Below are positions 1-11,012 of a stretch of DNA of 64,000 nt, one piece after another. The position numbers and the translations under genes were made by a program. The DNA is from an uncultured beta proteobacterium (lineage in GTDB: Bacteria > Pseudomonadota > Gammaproteobacteria > Burkholderiales > Burkholderiaceae_C): positions 124,001 to 188,000 of the forward strand of contig CAILAY010000009.1 in NCBI GenBank assembly GCA_903832285.1, written 5' to 3'. The notes below the pieces were generated by a model, which saw only the letters and a program-made list of their open reading frames with translations, ran no database searches and was not told the DNA's origin. Position 1 is the first letter of the stretch; the number at the start of each line of letters is the position of its first letter.

Positions 1-1
1 C

Positions 2-67
2 CTGATCCACCAGGACTACGCCAAGCGTCAGGCGCCGCCATCCGGCGCCAATAGAGACGCCGGCTGA
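2..67 (+). CDS. C-terminal end of an unidentified gene (partial)
   Basis: A frame open from the left edge of the window ends in TGA here, giving a 21-residue tail with no recognisable motif. It runs convergently towards glgA, whose stop codon is only about 12 nt away, so a plus-strand gene probably enters from the left. The piece is too short to name the family, and another frame could be the true one. Confidence 0.35.
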   Translation: MIHQDYAKRQAPPSGANRDAG

Positions 68-79
68 GCCCGCTATAAC

Positions 80-1531
80 TTAGCTGGCCAATTCCCGGTA
101 CAGCGCCAGGTATTTCTCCGCGCTTGCCGTCCAGCCAAAGTCCTGCTGCATGGCACGCCTGACCACTTCGGCCCATTCATCGGCACGCGCATACAGGGCG
201 AAGGCTCGGCGCAGGGCGCGGCTGAACGCTTCGGCCGTGAAGTCATCGAACACAAAACCGTTGGCAGTTTGCGCGGCCAGGTCTTCGAGCGTGCAGTCGA
301 CGACGGTGTCGGCCAGACCACCGACGCGGCGCACCAGCGGCAGGCTGCCGTAGCTCAGGCCATACATCTGCGTCAGACCGCAGGGCTCGAAGCGTGAGGG
401 CACGAGCGTCACGTCGGTGGCACCGAAGATGCGGTGCGCCAGTGCTTCGTCGTAGCCCAGACGCACGGCCACAGACTGCGGATGCTTGCGTGCTTGTTCG
501 CGCAGCGCGGCCTCCAACCAACCTTCGCCGCTGCCCAGCACGACCAGTTGGCCGCCGCGCGAAAGCAGTTCGTCAATACCGGACAGCACCAGGTGCAAAC
601 CCTTTTGTTCCGTGAGGCGACTGACCACACCAAACAGCGGCGCCTGGCGTTTGACCGCCAGGCCCATCTCGGTCTGCAGCGCCTCTTTGCATCGCGCCTT
701 GCCTGCAGGTTTGCTGGTGGAATAACCCGACGTAATCAGTTTGTCGGTGGCGGGATTCCACACGGAGGCATCGACTGCGTTCAGGATGCCCGAGAGCGCG
801 CTGCGCCGCGCACGCAGCAATCCGTCCAGACCGCAACCCTGCTCGGGCGTCTGTATTTCCTGCGCGTAGGTGGGGCTGACGGTGGTGATGCGGTCGGCAT
901 AAAAGAGCCCCGCCTTCATGAAAGAAATCTGGCCGTAGAACTCCAACCCGTTGATCGAAAACGCGGCGTCGGGCAGCCCCAGTTCATGGAAGTGCTGGGG
1001 CGCAAAAACACCCTGATAGGCCAGGTTGTGCACGGTGTAGACGCTGGCCACACGCTGACGTTGGCGCTCGCGCGAGAACGCCAGATAGGCCGGTGCGAGC
1101 GCCGCGTGCCAGTCGTGGGCATGTACCACCTGCGGCGTCCATTGCGGGTCCAGACCCTGAGCCAATTGATCGGCCATCCAGCCGAGCAGCGCGAAGCGAC
1201 GATAGTTGTCGGCATAGGGTTGACGCTGCGCGTCTTCGTACGGACTGCCGGCACGATGGTAGAGCGCGGGTGCATCGATCACGTAGGCATGCACATTCAA
1301 CGTTGCCAATCGGCCGTGGCGCAGCGTCACCGTCTCGCCCCAGGGTGTTACCACCTGGCTCAGGACGGTCGCATCCGCAAGGCCCTGCAGTATCGACGCG
1401 AAGCCTGGCAACAGGACACGCACATCGCAGCCGACAGCAGTCAGCGCCGCGGGCAACGCACCGGCGATATCGGCGAGACCTCCGGTTTTGAGCAGCGGGA
1501 AAATCTCTGCGCTGACTTGAAGTACTTTCAT
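80..1531 (-). CDS. glgA: Glycogen synthase, ADP-glucose type
   Basis: Transfers glucose from ADP-glucose to the non-reducing end of an alpha-1,4-glucan in cytoplasmic glycogen synthesis. It is a GT5 family member of 483 aa, close to the usual 480. The N-terminal ADP-glucose-binding signature KTGGLADIAGALP begins at K15. The C-terminal half has the second GT-B domain with the family segment PSRFEPCGLTQMYGLSYG. I start at the ATG giving MKVLQVSAEIFPLL because family members begin there. Five codons upstream another ATG overlaps the glgC stop as TGATG and has a GAAGAA ribosome-binding-like sequence, so translational coupling from glgC and an N-terminus longer by five residues are possible. It follows glgC directly, as expected for a glgCA operon. 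Confidence 0.96.
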   Translation of the reverse strand: MKVLQVSAEIFPLLKTGGLADIAGALPAALTAVGCDVRVLLPGFASILQGLADATVLSQVVTPWGETVTLRHGRLATLNVHAYVIDAPALYHRAGSPYEDAQRQPYADNYRRFALLGWMADQLAQGLDPQWTPQVVHAHDWHAALAPAYLAFSRERQRQRVASVYTVHNLAYQGVFAPQHFHELGLPDAAFSINGLEFYGQISFMKAGLFYADRITTVSPTYAQEIQTPEQGCGLDGLLRARRSALSGILNAVDASVWNPATDKLITSGYSTSKPAGKARCKEALQTEMGLAVKRQAPLFGVVSRLTEQKGLHLVLSGIDELLSRGGQLVVLGSGEGWLEAALREQARKHPQSVAVRLGYDEALAHRIFGATDVTLVPSRFEPCGLTQMYGLSYGSLPLVRRVGGLADTVVDCTLEDLAAQTANGFVFDDFTAEAFSRALRRAFALYARADEWAEVVRRAMQQDFGWTASAEKYLALYRELAS

Positions 1532-1545
1532 GGGGCTGGCGCGCA

Positions 1546-2829
<1,284 letters not shown>

Positions 2830-2987
2830 GTGTGTCTCCTTTTGTCGATGGGTCTCTGCCTGAGCGCATTTTGACCGCTGTGGCGTTCGCTTTTCAAAGC
2901 CCGGCGAATAAATAATTGCGAGCCCGATCCGGGTGCGAACGCAGGCAGTAGTACAGTGCGTGCTCACCATCAGGTCAGGAGCACAAC

Positions 2988-3656
2988 ATGGGTCAGATCA
3001 TCGAGTTCAAGCGCCCCGACGGGGCATCAACGCGCGGCTATTTTTCAGACGCCGGCGCGGGCCGCCCCGGAGTCGTGGTGATTCAGGAATGGTGGGGCTT
3101 GAACGATCACATCAGCAGCATTGCCGACCGGTATGCAGCCGCCGGTTTCTCGGCCCTCGCGCCCGACCTTTACCGTGGCAGAGTGGCCAGCACGCCGGAC
3201 GAAGCCAGCCACATGATGACGGGTCTGGATTTCGCCGATGCCACGCACCAGGATCTCGCCGGTGCGGTGAAGTTCCTGGGCGAGCGCTGCGGCAAAGTGG
3301 GCGTCACCGGTTTTTGCATGGGCGGTGCACTCACCATCGCCGCCGCCGTGCACGTTCCGGCATTGTCTGCCGCCGTGTGTTTTTACGGCATTCCGCCAGC
3401 CACATTTGCCGATCCGGCGCGCATCAGGATTCCTTTCCAGGGGCACTTTGCGAACCGCGACAAGCACTGGGGTCCGGAGCAGGTGGACGTACTGGAACAG
3501 GCCATGCGGGCGGCGGGCGCGGCTCCCGACATCCATCGTTACGAGGCCGAGCACGCGTTCTTCAACCAGACCCGCCCCGAAGTCTTTGATGCGGTTTGTG
3601 CCAAACTGGCCTGGGAGCGCAGCCTGGCTTTCTTCACGCGGCATTTGTGCGCGTAG
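2988..3656 (+). CDS. Dienelactone hydrolase family protein
   Basis: Alpha/beta hydrolase of the dienelactone hydrolase family, 222 aa, cytoplasmic (no signal peptide). The nucleophile motif GFCMGG places Cys110 where the family has its cysteine, with a probable Asp158 (FANRDKHWG) and His189 (EAEHAFFNQ) completing the triad. The start ATG has AGGAG upstream. Classical members open dienelactones in chlorocatechol degradation, but no such genes are nearby and most chromosomal copies have unknown substrates. It is followed after 43 nt by a zinc peptidase-like gene and then a symporter on the same strand, so it may act on a compound imported by that symporter (inference). Confidence 0.85.
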   Translation: MGQIIEFKRPDGASTRGYFSDAGAGRPGVVVIQEWWGLNDHISSIADRYAAAGFSALAPDLYRGRVASTPDEASHMMTGLDFADATHQDLAGAVKFLGERCGKVGVTGFCMGGALTIAAAVHVPALSAAVCFYGIPPATFADPARIRIPFQGHFANRDKHWGPEQVDVLEQAMRAAGAAPDIHRYEAEHAFFNQTRPEVFDAVCAKLAWERSLAFFTRHLCA

Positions 3657-3699
3657 TTGCACACTGGACGCTCGCCGGAGAGGTTCTGAGAGCGAATTC

Positions 3700-4815
3700 G
3701 TGATCAAGGTTGTCGATGCCTTTTCGTCCAGCTACGCCCAGGCTCGCGCCAGGTTTCTGGATGCCGCTTCCCATGCCGGGCTTGCAGTTGCCAGTTACCC
3801 GCACCCCTTGCCGGGACGCGATGGCGAAGTGCTGGCGCTGGATGTGGTACGGGACGGTGCTGCCGATGCCGACAAGTTGCTCATCGTCAGCAGTGCCTGC
3901 CACGGCGTTGAAGGCTATTGCGGTTCGGGCGTGCAGGTGTTTGCGCTGCACGACGAGGCGTTTCGGGCGCACTGCGCGGCAGCGGGCGTGGCCGTGCTGT
4001 ACCTGCACGCGGTCAATCCCTACGGCTTCTCGCACACGCGCCGCGTGACACACGAAAACGTGGACCTGAACCGCAACTTCCAGGATTTCTCCCGACCCTT
4101 ACCGGTGAACGAGGCCTACCGCAAGTTGCATGCGCTCCTGCTACCCGATAGATGGCCACCTGGCCCCATGAACGTGGCGGCGCTGGCGCTGCATATTGCG
4201 AGACACGGCATGAAGGCCCTGCAAGCGGCGGTGACGGGCGGGCAGTACGAGTTTGCGGGCGGTCTGTTCTATGGCGGGACGTCTCCGACGTGGAGTAACC
4301 GGACTTTGCGGCAAGCACTGCGCGACCATGCCGCGGGGCACCGCCGGTTGGCGTGGATCGACCTGCACACGGGACTGGGACCGAGTGGCCACGGCGAACG
4401 GGGTTATGCCGGCAAGAGTCAGGACCGGGCGGGGTTGGAAAGGGCTCGCCTATGGTGGGATGGGGCTGGCACGACCCCCGTGAAGTTACTTGACGACGGC
4501 TCGTCGGTGTCGGCCCCGCTGATGGGGCTGATGTGGTTTGCAATTTACGACGAGTGCCCTGACGCGGAGATCACCTCCCTGGGCATGGAATTCGGCACGC
4601 TGTCGACGATGCAGGTGCTGAAGGCGTTGCGTGCCGAGCAGTGGCTGTGCAATCACCCGCAGGCCGGTGCGGTGCAAGCCGCACAGATCAGGCAGGACCT
4701 TCGCGACGCGTTTTACGTCGACACGTTAGACTGGAAAGAGAAGGTCGTGAGGCAGGCACTTGAAGCCATGCTGCAGGCGTTCGGCGGCCACAGTCCGGCC
4801 ATTTCAAACAACTAG
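3700..4815 (+). CDS. M14-family (DUF2817) zinc metallopeptidase-like protein
   Basis: 371 aa starting at a GTG; the ORF track extends upstream through the preceding gene in another frame. The fold matches the carboxypeptidase A-like DUF2817 group. The first zinc ligands are His68 and Glu71 in the motif CHGVEG, a second zinc histidine is His223 in WIDLHTGLG, an Asn-Arg pair sits in DLNRNF, and a candidate catalytic glutamate is Glu297 in LGMEFG. No signal peptide, so probably cytoplasmic. Substrates of this group are largely unknown; hydrolysis of an acyl-amino acid or small peptide is a reasonable guess. The MHS symporter begins 15 nt downstream, suggesting uptake and hydrolysis of the same substrate. 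Confidence 0.8.
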   Translation: MIKVVDAFSSSYAQARARFLDAASHAGLAVASYPHPLPGRDGEVLALDVVRDGAADADKLLIVSSACHGVEGYCGSGVQVFALHDEAFRAHCAAAGVAVLYLHAVNPYGFSHTRRVTHENVDLNRNFQDFSRPLPVNEAYRKLHALLLPDRWPPGPMNVAALALHIARHGMKALQAAVTGGQYEFAGGLFYGGTSPTWSNRTLRQALRDHAAGHRRLAWIDLHTGLGPSGHGERGYAGKSQDRAGLERARLWWDGAGTTPVKLLDDGSSVSAPLMGLMWFAIYDECPDAEITSLGMEFGTLSTMQVLKALRAEQWLCNHPQAGAVQAAQIRQDLRDAFYVDTLDWKEKVVRQALEAMLQAFGGHSPAISNN

Positions 4816-4830
4816 AAAGAGAGAGACAAC

Positions 4831-6138
4831 ATGACCCTTGCAACCCATCCTGACCCGCAAAGAACGGCAGTTGCCGCGCCCACCATCACGCGCAACGTGG
4901 TAGTGGCAGCGGTGGCCGGCAACGCGCTGGAGTTCTATGACTTTGGCACCTACGCATTTTTTGCCGTGTTCATCGGCAAGGCTTTCTTCCCGGCGGCGTC
5001 CGACTTCACCAGCCTGCTGCTGTCGGTTACCGTGTTCGGTGTGGGCTTTGTGACGCGTCCGCTCGGAGGCATATTGATCGGCGCCTATGGCGACCGCGCC
5101 GGGCGCAAGCCAGCGATGATGCTGACCATTCTGTTGATCACGCTGGGGACACTGGGACTGGCGCTGACACCGACCTACGAGAGCATTGGCATGGCAGCAC
5201 CTGTGCTGGTGGTGCTGTGCCGGCTGGTGCAGGGTTTGGCATTGGGCGGCGAAGTGGGGCCGTCGACATCTTTTCTTATCGAGATCGCGCCCCCGGAAAA
5301 GCGCGGCCTCTATGCCAGTTGGCAGTTCGCCAGCCAAGGCATGGCGGTATTGCTGGCTGGGCTGGCCGGCGTGTTGCTGAGCAAGCTGATGTCACCGGAC
5401 GACCTGGCATCCTGGGGCTGGCGCATTCCGTTTGCAGCCGGCTTGTTGCTGGTACCGGTGGCGATTTACCTGCGTCGCCGTATGCCCGAAACCATGGAGC
5501 CCAAAGCCAGGAGCGGCGGCAATGGGGGGCCGGGCCTGATGCAACAGTTGCGCCAGAACGCGCGCGTCATCACGCTCGCGATACTGGTGGTGCTCGGCGG
5601 CACCGTGCCAACCTACGTCTGCATGTACATGACCACTTATGCCATCAAGACCCTGCAATTCCCGCTCACCACCGCCTTGGCGGCGACGGTGGCACTGGGC
5701 GTTTCGACCGTCATCTTTTCGCTCGTCGGTGGCTGGCTCGCCGACCGCTTCGGGCGCAAGCCGGTGATGCTGATCCCGCGCATTCTGGCGGTGCTGGTGG
5801 CCTACCCGGCTTTCTTGCTGCTGCTCGAAACCCGAACCCCGACCGTGCTGATGGGGGTGACGTTCCTGCTCGCGGCATTGACCTTCATCAGTGCAGCGGC
5901 ATCGCTGGTGAGCATCCCTGAATTGCTGCCGATCGGCATTCGTTCCACCGGCCTGTCGATTGCCTACGCCGTCGGGGTGGCCTTGTTCGGGGGTTCAACC
6001 CAACTCGTCGTCACCTGGCTCATTGGCGTGACAGGAAACCCGTTGGCGCCGGCATGGTACCTGGTGGGCACCGGCATCATCAGCGCATTGGCGATGCTGG
6101 CGTTGCCCGAGACCCGGGGTCGGGAGGTCAAGGCATAG
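4831..6138 (+). CDS. MHS-family (metabolite:H+ symporter) major facilitator transporter
   Basis: 435-aa inner-membrane protein with 12 predicted transmembrane segments. The loop 2-3 signature GAYGDRAGRKPAMM and the second-half copy GGWLADRFGRKPVM are typical of the major facilitator superfamily. The N-terminal NALEFYDFGTYAFFAVFIGKAFFP is characteristic of the MHS branch, which includes proline/betaine, citrate and alpha-ketoglutarate proton symporters. The substrate cannot be read from sequence. AGAGAGAG precedes the ATG, and the gene follows the DUF2817 gene by 15 nt, so the two are probably co-transcribed. It converges with dprA. Confidence 0.9.
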   Translation: MTLATHPDPQRTAVAAPTITRNVVVAAVAGNALEFYDFGTYAFFAVFIGKAFFPAASDFTSLLLSVTVFGVGFVTRPLGGILIGAYGDRAGRKPAMMLTILLITLGTLGLALTPTYESIGMAAPVLVVLCRLVQGLALGGEVGPSTSFLIEIAPPEKRGLYASWQFASQGMAVLLAGLAGVLLSKLMSPDDLASWGWRIPFAAGLLLVPVAIYLRRRMPETMEPKARSGGNGGPGLMQQLRQNARVITLAILVVLGGTVPTYVCMYMTTYAIKTLQFPLTTALAATVALGVSTVIFSLVGGWLADRFGRKPVMLIPRILAVLVAYPAFLLLLETRTPTVLMGVTFLLAALTFISAAASLVSIPELLPIGIRSTGLSIAYAVGVALFGGSTQLVVTWLIGVTGNPLAPAWYLVGTGIISALAMLALPETRGREVKA

Positions 6139-6164
6139 TGCAGGCCGTCGTAGTGCCTGCCTGT

Positions 6165-7319
6165 TCAGGCAGCATGCATGCGCTGAAACAGACCGCCGGG
6201 AAGGCGTGATATTTCGCCACCGAGTTCCAGTTCGAGCAACTGAACCTGCAGCCCGGCCGCATCGATGCCGGTGCGTGCCACCAGTGCATCCAGACTGACC
6301 GGGTCGTGGCCAATTGCGTCCAGCAGAAGGCCGCCCTGCGCAGCGAAGTTGTCTGAGGTGGCCGCATCCGGGTTCGTGCTGGCACCCGTGGTATGGCTGA
6401 ACTGTGGCAGCTCTTCCAGAATGTCCTGCGCCGTCTCCACCAACTTGGCACCTTCGCGAATCAGCACATGGCAGCCGCGAGATTGCGGCGCGTGGATGGA
6501 CCCGGGTATGGCAAACACTTCCTTTCCCTGCTCGGCTGCCAAACGCGCCGTGATCAGCGAACCCGATTTCAGCGCAGCCTCGACCACCAGCGCGCCCAGC
6601 GACAGACCCGCGATGATGCGGTTGCGCTTGGGAAAGTTGGCGGCCAGGGGAGGCGTTCCCAGCGGATATTCACTGATGAGCAAACCGCGCTGCGCGATGC
6701 GGTGTGCCAGGTCCAGATGTTTCCCCGGATAGACCCGGTCCAGCCCGGTACCGACGACGGCGATGGTGGCCCAGGGGCCGGCGGCATGCGGCTCTGCGGC
6801 CAGCGCTCCCTCGTGCGCGGCGCCATCCACACCCAGCGCCAGGCCGGAAACCACGGTCAGCCCGGCATTCGCGCAGGCGAGTGAAAAATTTCGGGCGTTG
6901 ACCTGTCCTTGTGGCGTGGGATTTCGGCTGCCGACGATGGCCAGACAGTTTGCGAAGGGATCGGCGAGCGGCCCACTCAACTGCCCCATCAGATACAGCA
7001 GCAGCGGCGGGTCTTCGATATCCAGCAGACTGGCCGGGTAGAGCGCATCGCCCAGGACCAGCACACGACGCTGGATGCGTGCCACCTCTTCGGCCTGCAG
7101 CCAATCCCAGGTCCGCGCCACGAGGTCCGGCCACTCGGGCGGTTCCGCCAACAGGGAGTCGGCCTGCGCTGCACTCACGACTTGCCGCAATGCCAGCCGC
7201 GTTTGGGAAAACACCTCGCGCGGCAGACCGAACGCGGCCAGTAATCTGGCACCGCTAGCGTTGCCTACACCGGGGGTGAGCGTCAGTCTAAGCCAGCCAG
7301 CAAGTTCGTCGCGTTCCAT
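6165..7319 (-). CDS. dprA: DNA-processing protein DprA (Smf)
   Basis: Binds incoming single-stranded DNA and loads RecA during natural transformation. 384 aa. An N-terminal SAM-like helical region precedes the Rossmann-like DprA core with IVGSRNPTPQGQ, SGLALGVDGAAHEGAL, VVGTGLDRVYPGKH and NFPKRNRIIAGLS. The last ~60 residues look like the DprA winged helix. I chose ATG (MERDELAGWLRL); a GTG five codons upstream is possible. Downstream of the LysM gene on the same strand, a pairing common next to def-fmt in Betaproteobacteria. Confidence 0.96.
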   Translation of the reverse strand: MERDELAGWLRLTLTPGVGNASGARLLAAFGLPREVFSQTRLALRQVVSAAQADSLLAEPPEWPDLVARTWDWLQAEEVARIQRRVLVLGDALYPASLLDIEDPPLLLYLMGQLSGPLADPFANCLAIVGSRNPTPQGQVNARNFSLACANAGLTVVSGLALGVDGAAHEGALAAEPHAAGPWATIAVVGTGLDRVYPGKHLDLAHRIAQRGLLISEYPLGTPPLAANFPKRNRIIAGLSLGALVVEAALKSGSLITARLAAEQGKEVFAIPGSIHAPQSRGCHVLIREGAKLVETAQDILEELPQFSHTTGASTNPDAATSDNFAAQGGLLLDAIGHDPVSLDALVARTGIDAAGLQVQLLELELGGEISRLPGGLFQRMHAA

Positions 7320-7338
7320 GGTACGCGACGCCACAGCG

Positions 7339-8628
7339 TTACCTCGGGTTCGTCACGCGGTCGCCCACCTTTACGCCGTCGACGATTTCCAGAATCAGGG
7401 CGTAGGAGAGCTTTTCGAAGGGGCGAAACACCATCAGCAGGCCGTTGCGTTCGTTTGGAATCTTGACGTTCGATTTGGCAGGGTCTGTCTGATCCTTCAC
7501 GGTCGGGCCGTCCTTGAGGATGGCCAGCACGTCGCCCGACTTCAAGCCGTCGCTGGTGCCTCTGCTAAGCACGACCACCTGATTCTGTGCGGCGTTGGTC
7601 ACGCCCTCGCCGTACACCGAAATGATCCGTCCTTCGATCCGCACTTGCGGTGCACTTGGCACAAAGCTGCGGATCTGGCGTTCGGGCTCAGCGGTCAGCC
7701 GGTCCCCCACGCGCATTTCTTCTTTGGTCTCGACAATGTCTACGGATGCGGCCGTTGGCAGCCCGGCGTTCTCGCCCTCTGACTTGCCGCCTCCGCCCAG
7801 CAGGCGCGCCACCCAAGTTGTTCCCGCCGCGCCTGTGTTTGCCACAGGCGCGATCTCGCCTCGCACCAGCAGCGCCTTGCCCACGTAGGGCGCCTCATAG
7901 CCGAGTACGGCATGGGTATCGGGATCAAATAGCGGCTTGGGATTGCGGAACACCCTGAATGTCGGTTCCGGTCCGGTGTCGGGTTCAGTCACCGGAGAAC
8001 CCGCCGGACCCCGGATATATGCGCGGTCCCCTCGACTCAGCAACACCCGTCCCTCCTGGGTGGCGACGATGCGTGGTGACAACAGGAGTTCATCTTCGCT
8101 GACGATGTTGGGCTCCACCAGAAACGGCTCGATCAGGTGCGGCTCCAGGGTCGGTAACGCACCCGCGCTCAGGGTTTCGAACCGTGTGCGCGGCGAGATG
8201 CGCACCGTTGCTGTGGGCGCGCCGTCACCAACCGGTTCCGGCGAGCGCGTCGTCAAGGTGGCAACCCCATTCTTCTTTTCCAGAAAAAGCTGCTGCCCCG
8301 GATAGATCAGATGCGGATTGGCAATCTCCGCCAGATTCATGCCCCAGAGTTCGGGCCAGCGCCAGGGGGACTTCAGAAACAGGCGCGATATGGCCCAAAG
8401 GGTATCGCCAGCCTTCACGGTATAGCTGTCGGGCGCGTTGGGCGCCAGTTCGCTCAAGGGTACGCCCGCTTGCGCCACCTGGGTGGCAATGGCCTTTTGG
8501 CCGTCCGTAATGGGAAAATTCTGCGCCTGGGCGTTGCCCACCAGCGTCCAGCTTGCAATGGCGACGGCAATGCTGAGAAAGGCTGTGCCAGTTTTTGAAA
8601 GAGTGATGTCGTGCATGTCTTGCTGCAT
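7339..8628 (-). CDS. Secreted LysM-domain protein
   Basis: 429 aa. An N-terminal signal peptide ends around GNAQAQN, followed by one LysM domain from about residue 65 (SYTVKAGDTLWAISRLFL to NPHLIYPGQQLFL), predicted to bind peptidoglycan in the periplasm. The remaining ~300 residues have no motif I recognise; they contain a poorly conserved-looking Gly/Glu linker (GGGGKSEGENAG) and end in a compact region, EIVDGVKVGDRVTNPR. The start ATG is preceded by GGGAGG at suitable spacing, better than the ATG four codons later. It lies upstream of dprA and divergent from def. The role is not established; cell-wall association is the only safe inference. Confidence 0.88.
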   Translation of the reverse strand: MQQDMHDITLSKTGTAFLSIAVAIASWTLVGNAQAQNFPITDGQKAIATQVAQAGVPLSELAPNAPDSYTVKAGDTLWAISRLFLKSPWRWPELWGMNLAEIANPHLIYPGQQLFLEKKNGVATLTTRSPEPVGDGAPTATVRISPRTRFETLSAGALPTLEPHLIEPFLVEPNIVSEDELLLSPRIVATQEGRVLLSRGDRAYIRGPAGSPVTEPDTGPEPTFRVFRNPKPLFDPDTHAVLGYEAPYVGKALLVRGEIAPVANTGAAGTTWVARLLGGGGKSEGENAGLPTAASVDIVETKEEMRVGDRLTAEPERQIRSFVPSAPQVRIEGRIISVYGEGVTNAAQNQVVVLSRGTSDGLKSGDVLAILKDGPTVKDQTDPAKSNVKIPNERNGLLMVFRPFEKLSYALILEIVDGVKVGDRVTNPR

Positions 8629-8777
8629 TGCGAAAAGCCTCCCAGGGCCAGTTGCCGGTCAGCCTGTTGCAGAGCCAAAAACCGGTCGGGGAACTTGATA
8701 AATCACGTGCGATTCTGCACTCAAGCCCTTGATTGAGCAACGATAATTGACTTTGGTCTGTAACGAAAAAACAAAAA

Positions 8778-8794
8778 GTCGCGAAAATAGCGAC
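8778..8794. promoter_or_regulatory. Short inverted repeat in the LysM / def divergent spacer
   Basis: GTCGC-gaaaata-GCGAC forms a 5-bp inverted repeat about 20 nt before the def start, in the 184-bp region between two divergent genes. It could be part of the def leader or a small operator. The spacer also has an AT-rich stretch suited to promoters, but I cannot assign boxes with confidence. Confidence 0.3.
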
Positions 8795-8812
8795 AACTAA
8801 GCCCGCAATCCC

Positions 8813-9322
8813 ATGGCCCTCATACCCATTCTTCTTTACCCCGACCCCAGGTTGCACAAGGTGGCCAAGCCGGTGCAGACGGTGGACAGCCGCATCCACA
8901 AGCTGGTCGATGACATGCTTGAGACCATGTACGAAGCCAATGGCATCGGACTGGCGGCCAGCCAGGTGGACGTGCATGAGCGTCTGATCGTGATCGATGT
9001 ATCGCAGGAACGCGACCAGCCACTGGTGCTGATCAATCCCGAGATCGTCTGGTCCAGTGAGGACAAGCTCCTGAACGAAGAAGGCTGCCTGTCAGTGCCC
9101 GGAATCTATGACGGCGTGGAGCGCGCAAAGTCCATCAAGGCCACTGCAACTGACCGTAGCGGCGAGCGCCGCAACATTGATGCAGAAGGCTTGTTGGCGG
9201 TCTGCATTCAGCACGAGATGGATCACCTGCTGGGCAAGGTGTTTGTGCAATACCTGTCGCCACTCAAGCGCAACCGCATCAAGACCAAGATGCTCAAGTT
9301 GGCGCGAGAGGAATCGCGTTGA
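8813..9322 (+). CDS. def: Peptide deformylase
   Basis: Removes the formyl group from the N-terminal methionine of nascent proteins at the ribosome. 169 aa, the usual length. All three family motifs are present: GIGLAASQ (residues 45-51), EEGCLSVPG with metal-ligand Cys92, and QHEMDHLLG with His134, Glu135 and His138. It overlaps fmt by 4 nt, coupling the deformylase to the enzyme that adds the formyl group. There is no strong Shine-Dalgarno before the ATG. Confidence 0.97.
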   Translation: MALIPILLYPDPRLHKVAKPVQTVDSRIHKLVDDMLETMYEANGIGLAASQVDVHERLIVIDVSQERDQPLVLINPEIVWSSEDKLLNEEGCLSVPGIYDGVERAKSIKATATDRSGERRNIDAEGLLAVCIQHEMDHLLGKVFVQYLSPLKRNRIKTKMLKLAREESR

Positions 9323-10284
9323 GACTGGCCTTTGCCGGTACACCGGAATTTGCCCGTGCTGCGCTTGCAGCATTGCACGCGGCAGGACACGACATTGCCC
9401 TGGTGTTGACGCAGCCGGATCGGCCTGCAGGTCGCGGCATGAAGTTGCAGACCGCACCGGTGAAACAGTTCGCGCTGGAGCATTCGCTGGCGCTGGCACA
9501 GCCCAGAAGCCTTCGGCTTGACGGCAAGTATCCTGACGACGCTGCGACGGCGCAACTGGCACTGCTGGCGGCGCGGCCGGAGGTGATGGTGGTGGCGGCG
9601 TACGGCCTGATCCTGCCGCAATGGGTGCTGGATCTGCCGAATCTCGGTTGCCTGAATATTCATGCATCCCTGCTGCCGCGCTGGCGCGGCGCAGCGCCCA
9701 TCCAACGCGCGATCGAAGCCGGCGACGAGCAAACCGGTATCACGCTCATGCAGATGGATGCCGGGTTGGACACGGGCGACATGCTGGCAGTTGAAGCGGT
9801 TCCGATCTTGTCAACGCATACAACCGGCAGTCTGCACGACGCCTTGGCCGAACTCGGCGCGACCATGATTGTGCGTGCCCTGGCTCAGATGGAAACTGGC
9901 CAGCGCTTGACCGCGGTGCGCCAGCCCGAAGCGGGCATCTGCTACGCGCACAAGATCGAAAAACACGAAGCCGTGCTGGACTGGAATCACCCCCCCGAAC
10001 TCATCGTACGCCGCATCCACGCCTTCAATCCTTTCCCCGGTGCGAGCACCACGATGCGGGGCGAAACGGTGAAGGTCTGGGAGGCGACAGTGCAGCCCCT
10101 GGCGCAAGGAACAGCGACCACGGGCACAGTACTGCAAGCGGACATCGACGGCTTCGTGGTGCGTGCCGGGGAGGGCGGTGTGAAGCTCACACAACTGCAA
10201 CGACAAGGCGGAAAGCGTCTCGGCGCAGCGGAGTTTCTGCGCGGCTTTACATTGCCGGCCGGAACCGTGCTGGGCACGACATGA
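9319..10284 (+). CDS. fmt: Methionyl-tRNA formyltransferase
   Basis: Formylates initiator Met-tRNA using 10-formyl-tetrahydrofolate. 321 aa. The N-terminal FAGTPEFA and the formyltransferase signature [16 protein letters not shown] are present, as is the C-terminal tRNA-binding domain including HAFNPFPGA. The start is a TTG overlapping the def stop codon (TTGA), so expression probably depends on translation of def. Its own stop overlaps the azlC start (ATGA). Confidence 0.97.
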   Translation: MRLAFAGTPEFARAALAALHAAGHDIALVLTQPDRPAGRGMKLQTAPVKQFALEHSLALAQPRSLRLDGKYPDDAATAQLALLAARPEVMVVAAYGLILPQWVLDLPNLGCLNIHASLLPRWRGAAPIQRAIEAGDEQTGITLMQMDAGLDTGDMLAVEAVPILSTHTTGSLHDALAELGATMIVRALAQMETGQRLTAVRQPEAGICYAHKIEKHEAVLDWNHPPELIVRRIHAFNPFPGASTTMRGETVKVWEATVQPLAQGTATTGTVLQADIDGFVVRAGEGGVKLTQLQRQGGKRLGAAEFLRGFTLPAGTVLGTT

Positions 10285-11012
10285 CGAGGTTGCGCCGCCT
10301 GCTTCAGCATCCCGAGTTTGCGCGCGGAGCACGCGAAATGTCGCTGGTCTCTCCCGGACTGGCGGCCTGGGGCCTCATGACGGGTGTGGCCATGGTCAAT
10401 TCGGGCATGAGCGTGGTTGAGTCCATCGCCATGACGCTGCTGGTGTTTGCCGGCAGCTCGCAACTTGCGGCGATTCCGCTTCTGGCCGCGGGCGCTCCCG
10501 CCTTGGTGATTCTTGCGACGGCATTTTGCGTGAACCTGCGCTTTGTCGTTTTCAGCGCCCACATGCGGCCCTACCTCATGCACCTCAACCTGTGGCAGCG
10601 GCTGTGCACGGGTTATCTGACGGCCGACCTGAGTTATGTGTTATTCACGCGGCGCTACCCGCACCCGGCGGCGGACGGACAAGGCCGCAGCGAGCAGTTG
10701 GCTTATCTGTATGGCGGTCTGGCGTTCAACTGGATCAGTTGGCAATCTGCGAGCCTGCTGGGCATCGCGCTGGCACATTCGGTTCCGGTCAAATGGGGCT
10801 TGGGCTTTGCCGGCATCCTGGCGCTGCTGGGCGTGGCCAGTTCACTCGCATCCAGTCGCTTGCGCATGGTGTCGGCTGGCGTGGCCGGTGCGGCGGCGGT
10901 GGCCGCGTTTGCACTGCCGTTTCACCTGAACATCGTGGTCGCCATTGCAGCGGCGGTGGCGCTGTGTCTGATGGCAGAAACCACGGTCCGCGCGGCACGC
11001 GGCGAAGCATGA
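10281..11012 (+). CDS. azlC: AzlC family branched-chain amino acid exporter, large subunit
   Basis: 243-aa multi-spanning inner-membrane protein. The N-terminal half has the AzlC pattern, including [13 protein letters not shown] and [16 protein letters not shown]. With the small AzlD partner encoded next, it is predicted to form a two-component exporter for branched-chain or other neutral amino acids, as in the BrnFE/AzlCD family. The start ATG overlaps the fmt stop by 4 nt and its stop overlaps azlD by 4 nt, so four genes form one coupled operon. Export substrate is inferred from the family. Confidence 0.9.
   Translation: MTRLRRLLQHPEFARGAREMSLVSPGLAAWGLMTGVAMVNSGMSVVESIAMTLLVFAGSSQLAAIPLLAAGAPALVILATAFCVNLRFVVFSAHMRPYLMHLNLWQRLCTGYLTADLSYVLFTRRYPHPAADGQGRSEQLAYLYGGLAFNWISWQSASLLGIALAHSVPVKWGLGFAGILALLGVASSLASSRLRMVSAGVAGAAAVAAFALPFHLNIVVAIAAAVALCLMAETTVRAARGEA

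Noticed and set aside
6157-6172. Hairpin CTGCCTG-TT-CAGGCAG between the symporter and dprA as a terminator
   Set aside because: The loop is only 2 nt (4 after opening a pair), there is no U run on either strand, and it overlaps the dprA stop codon.
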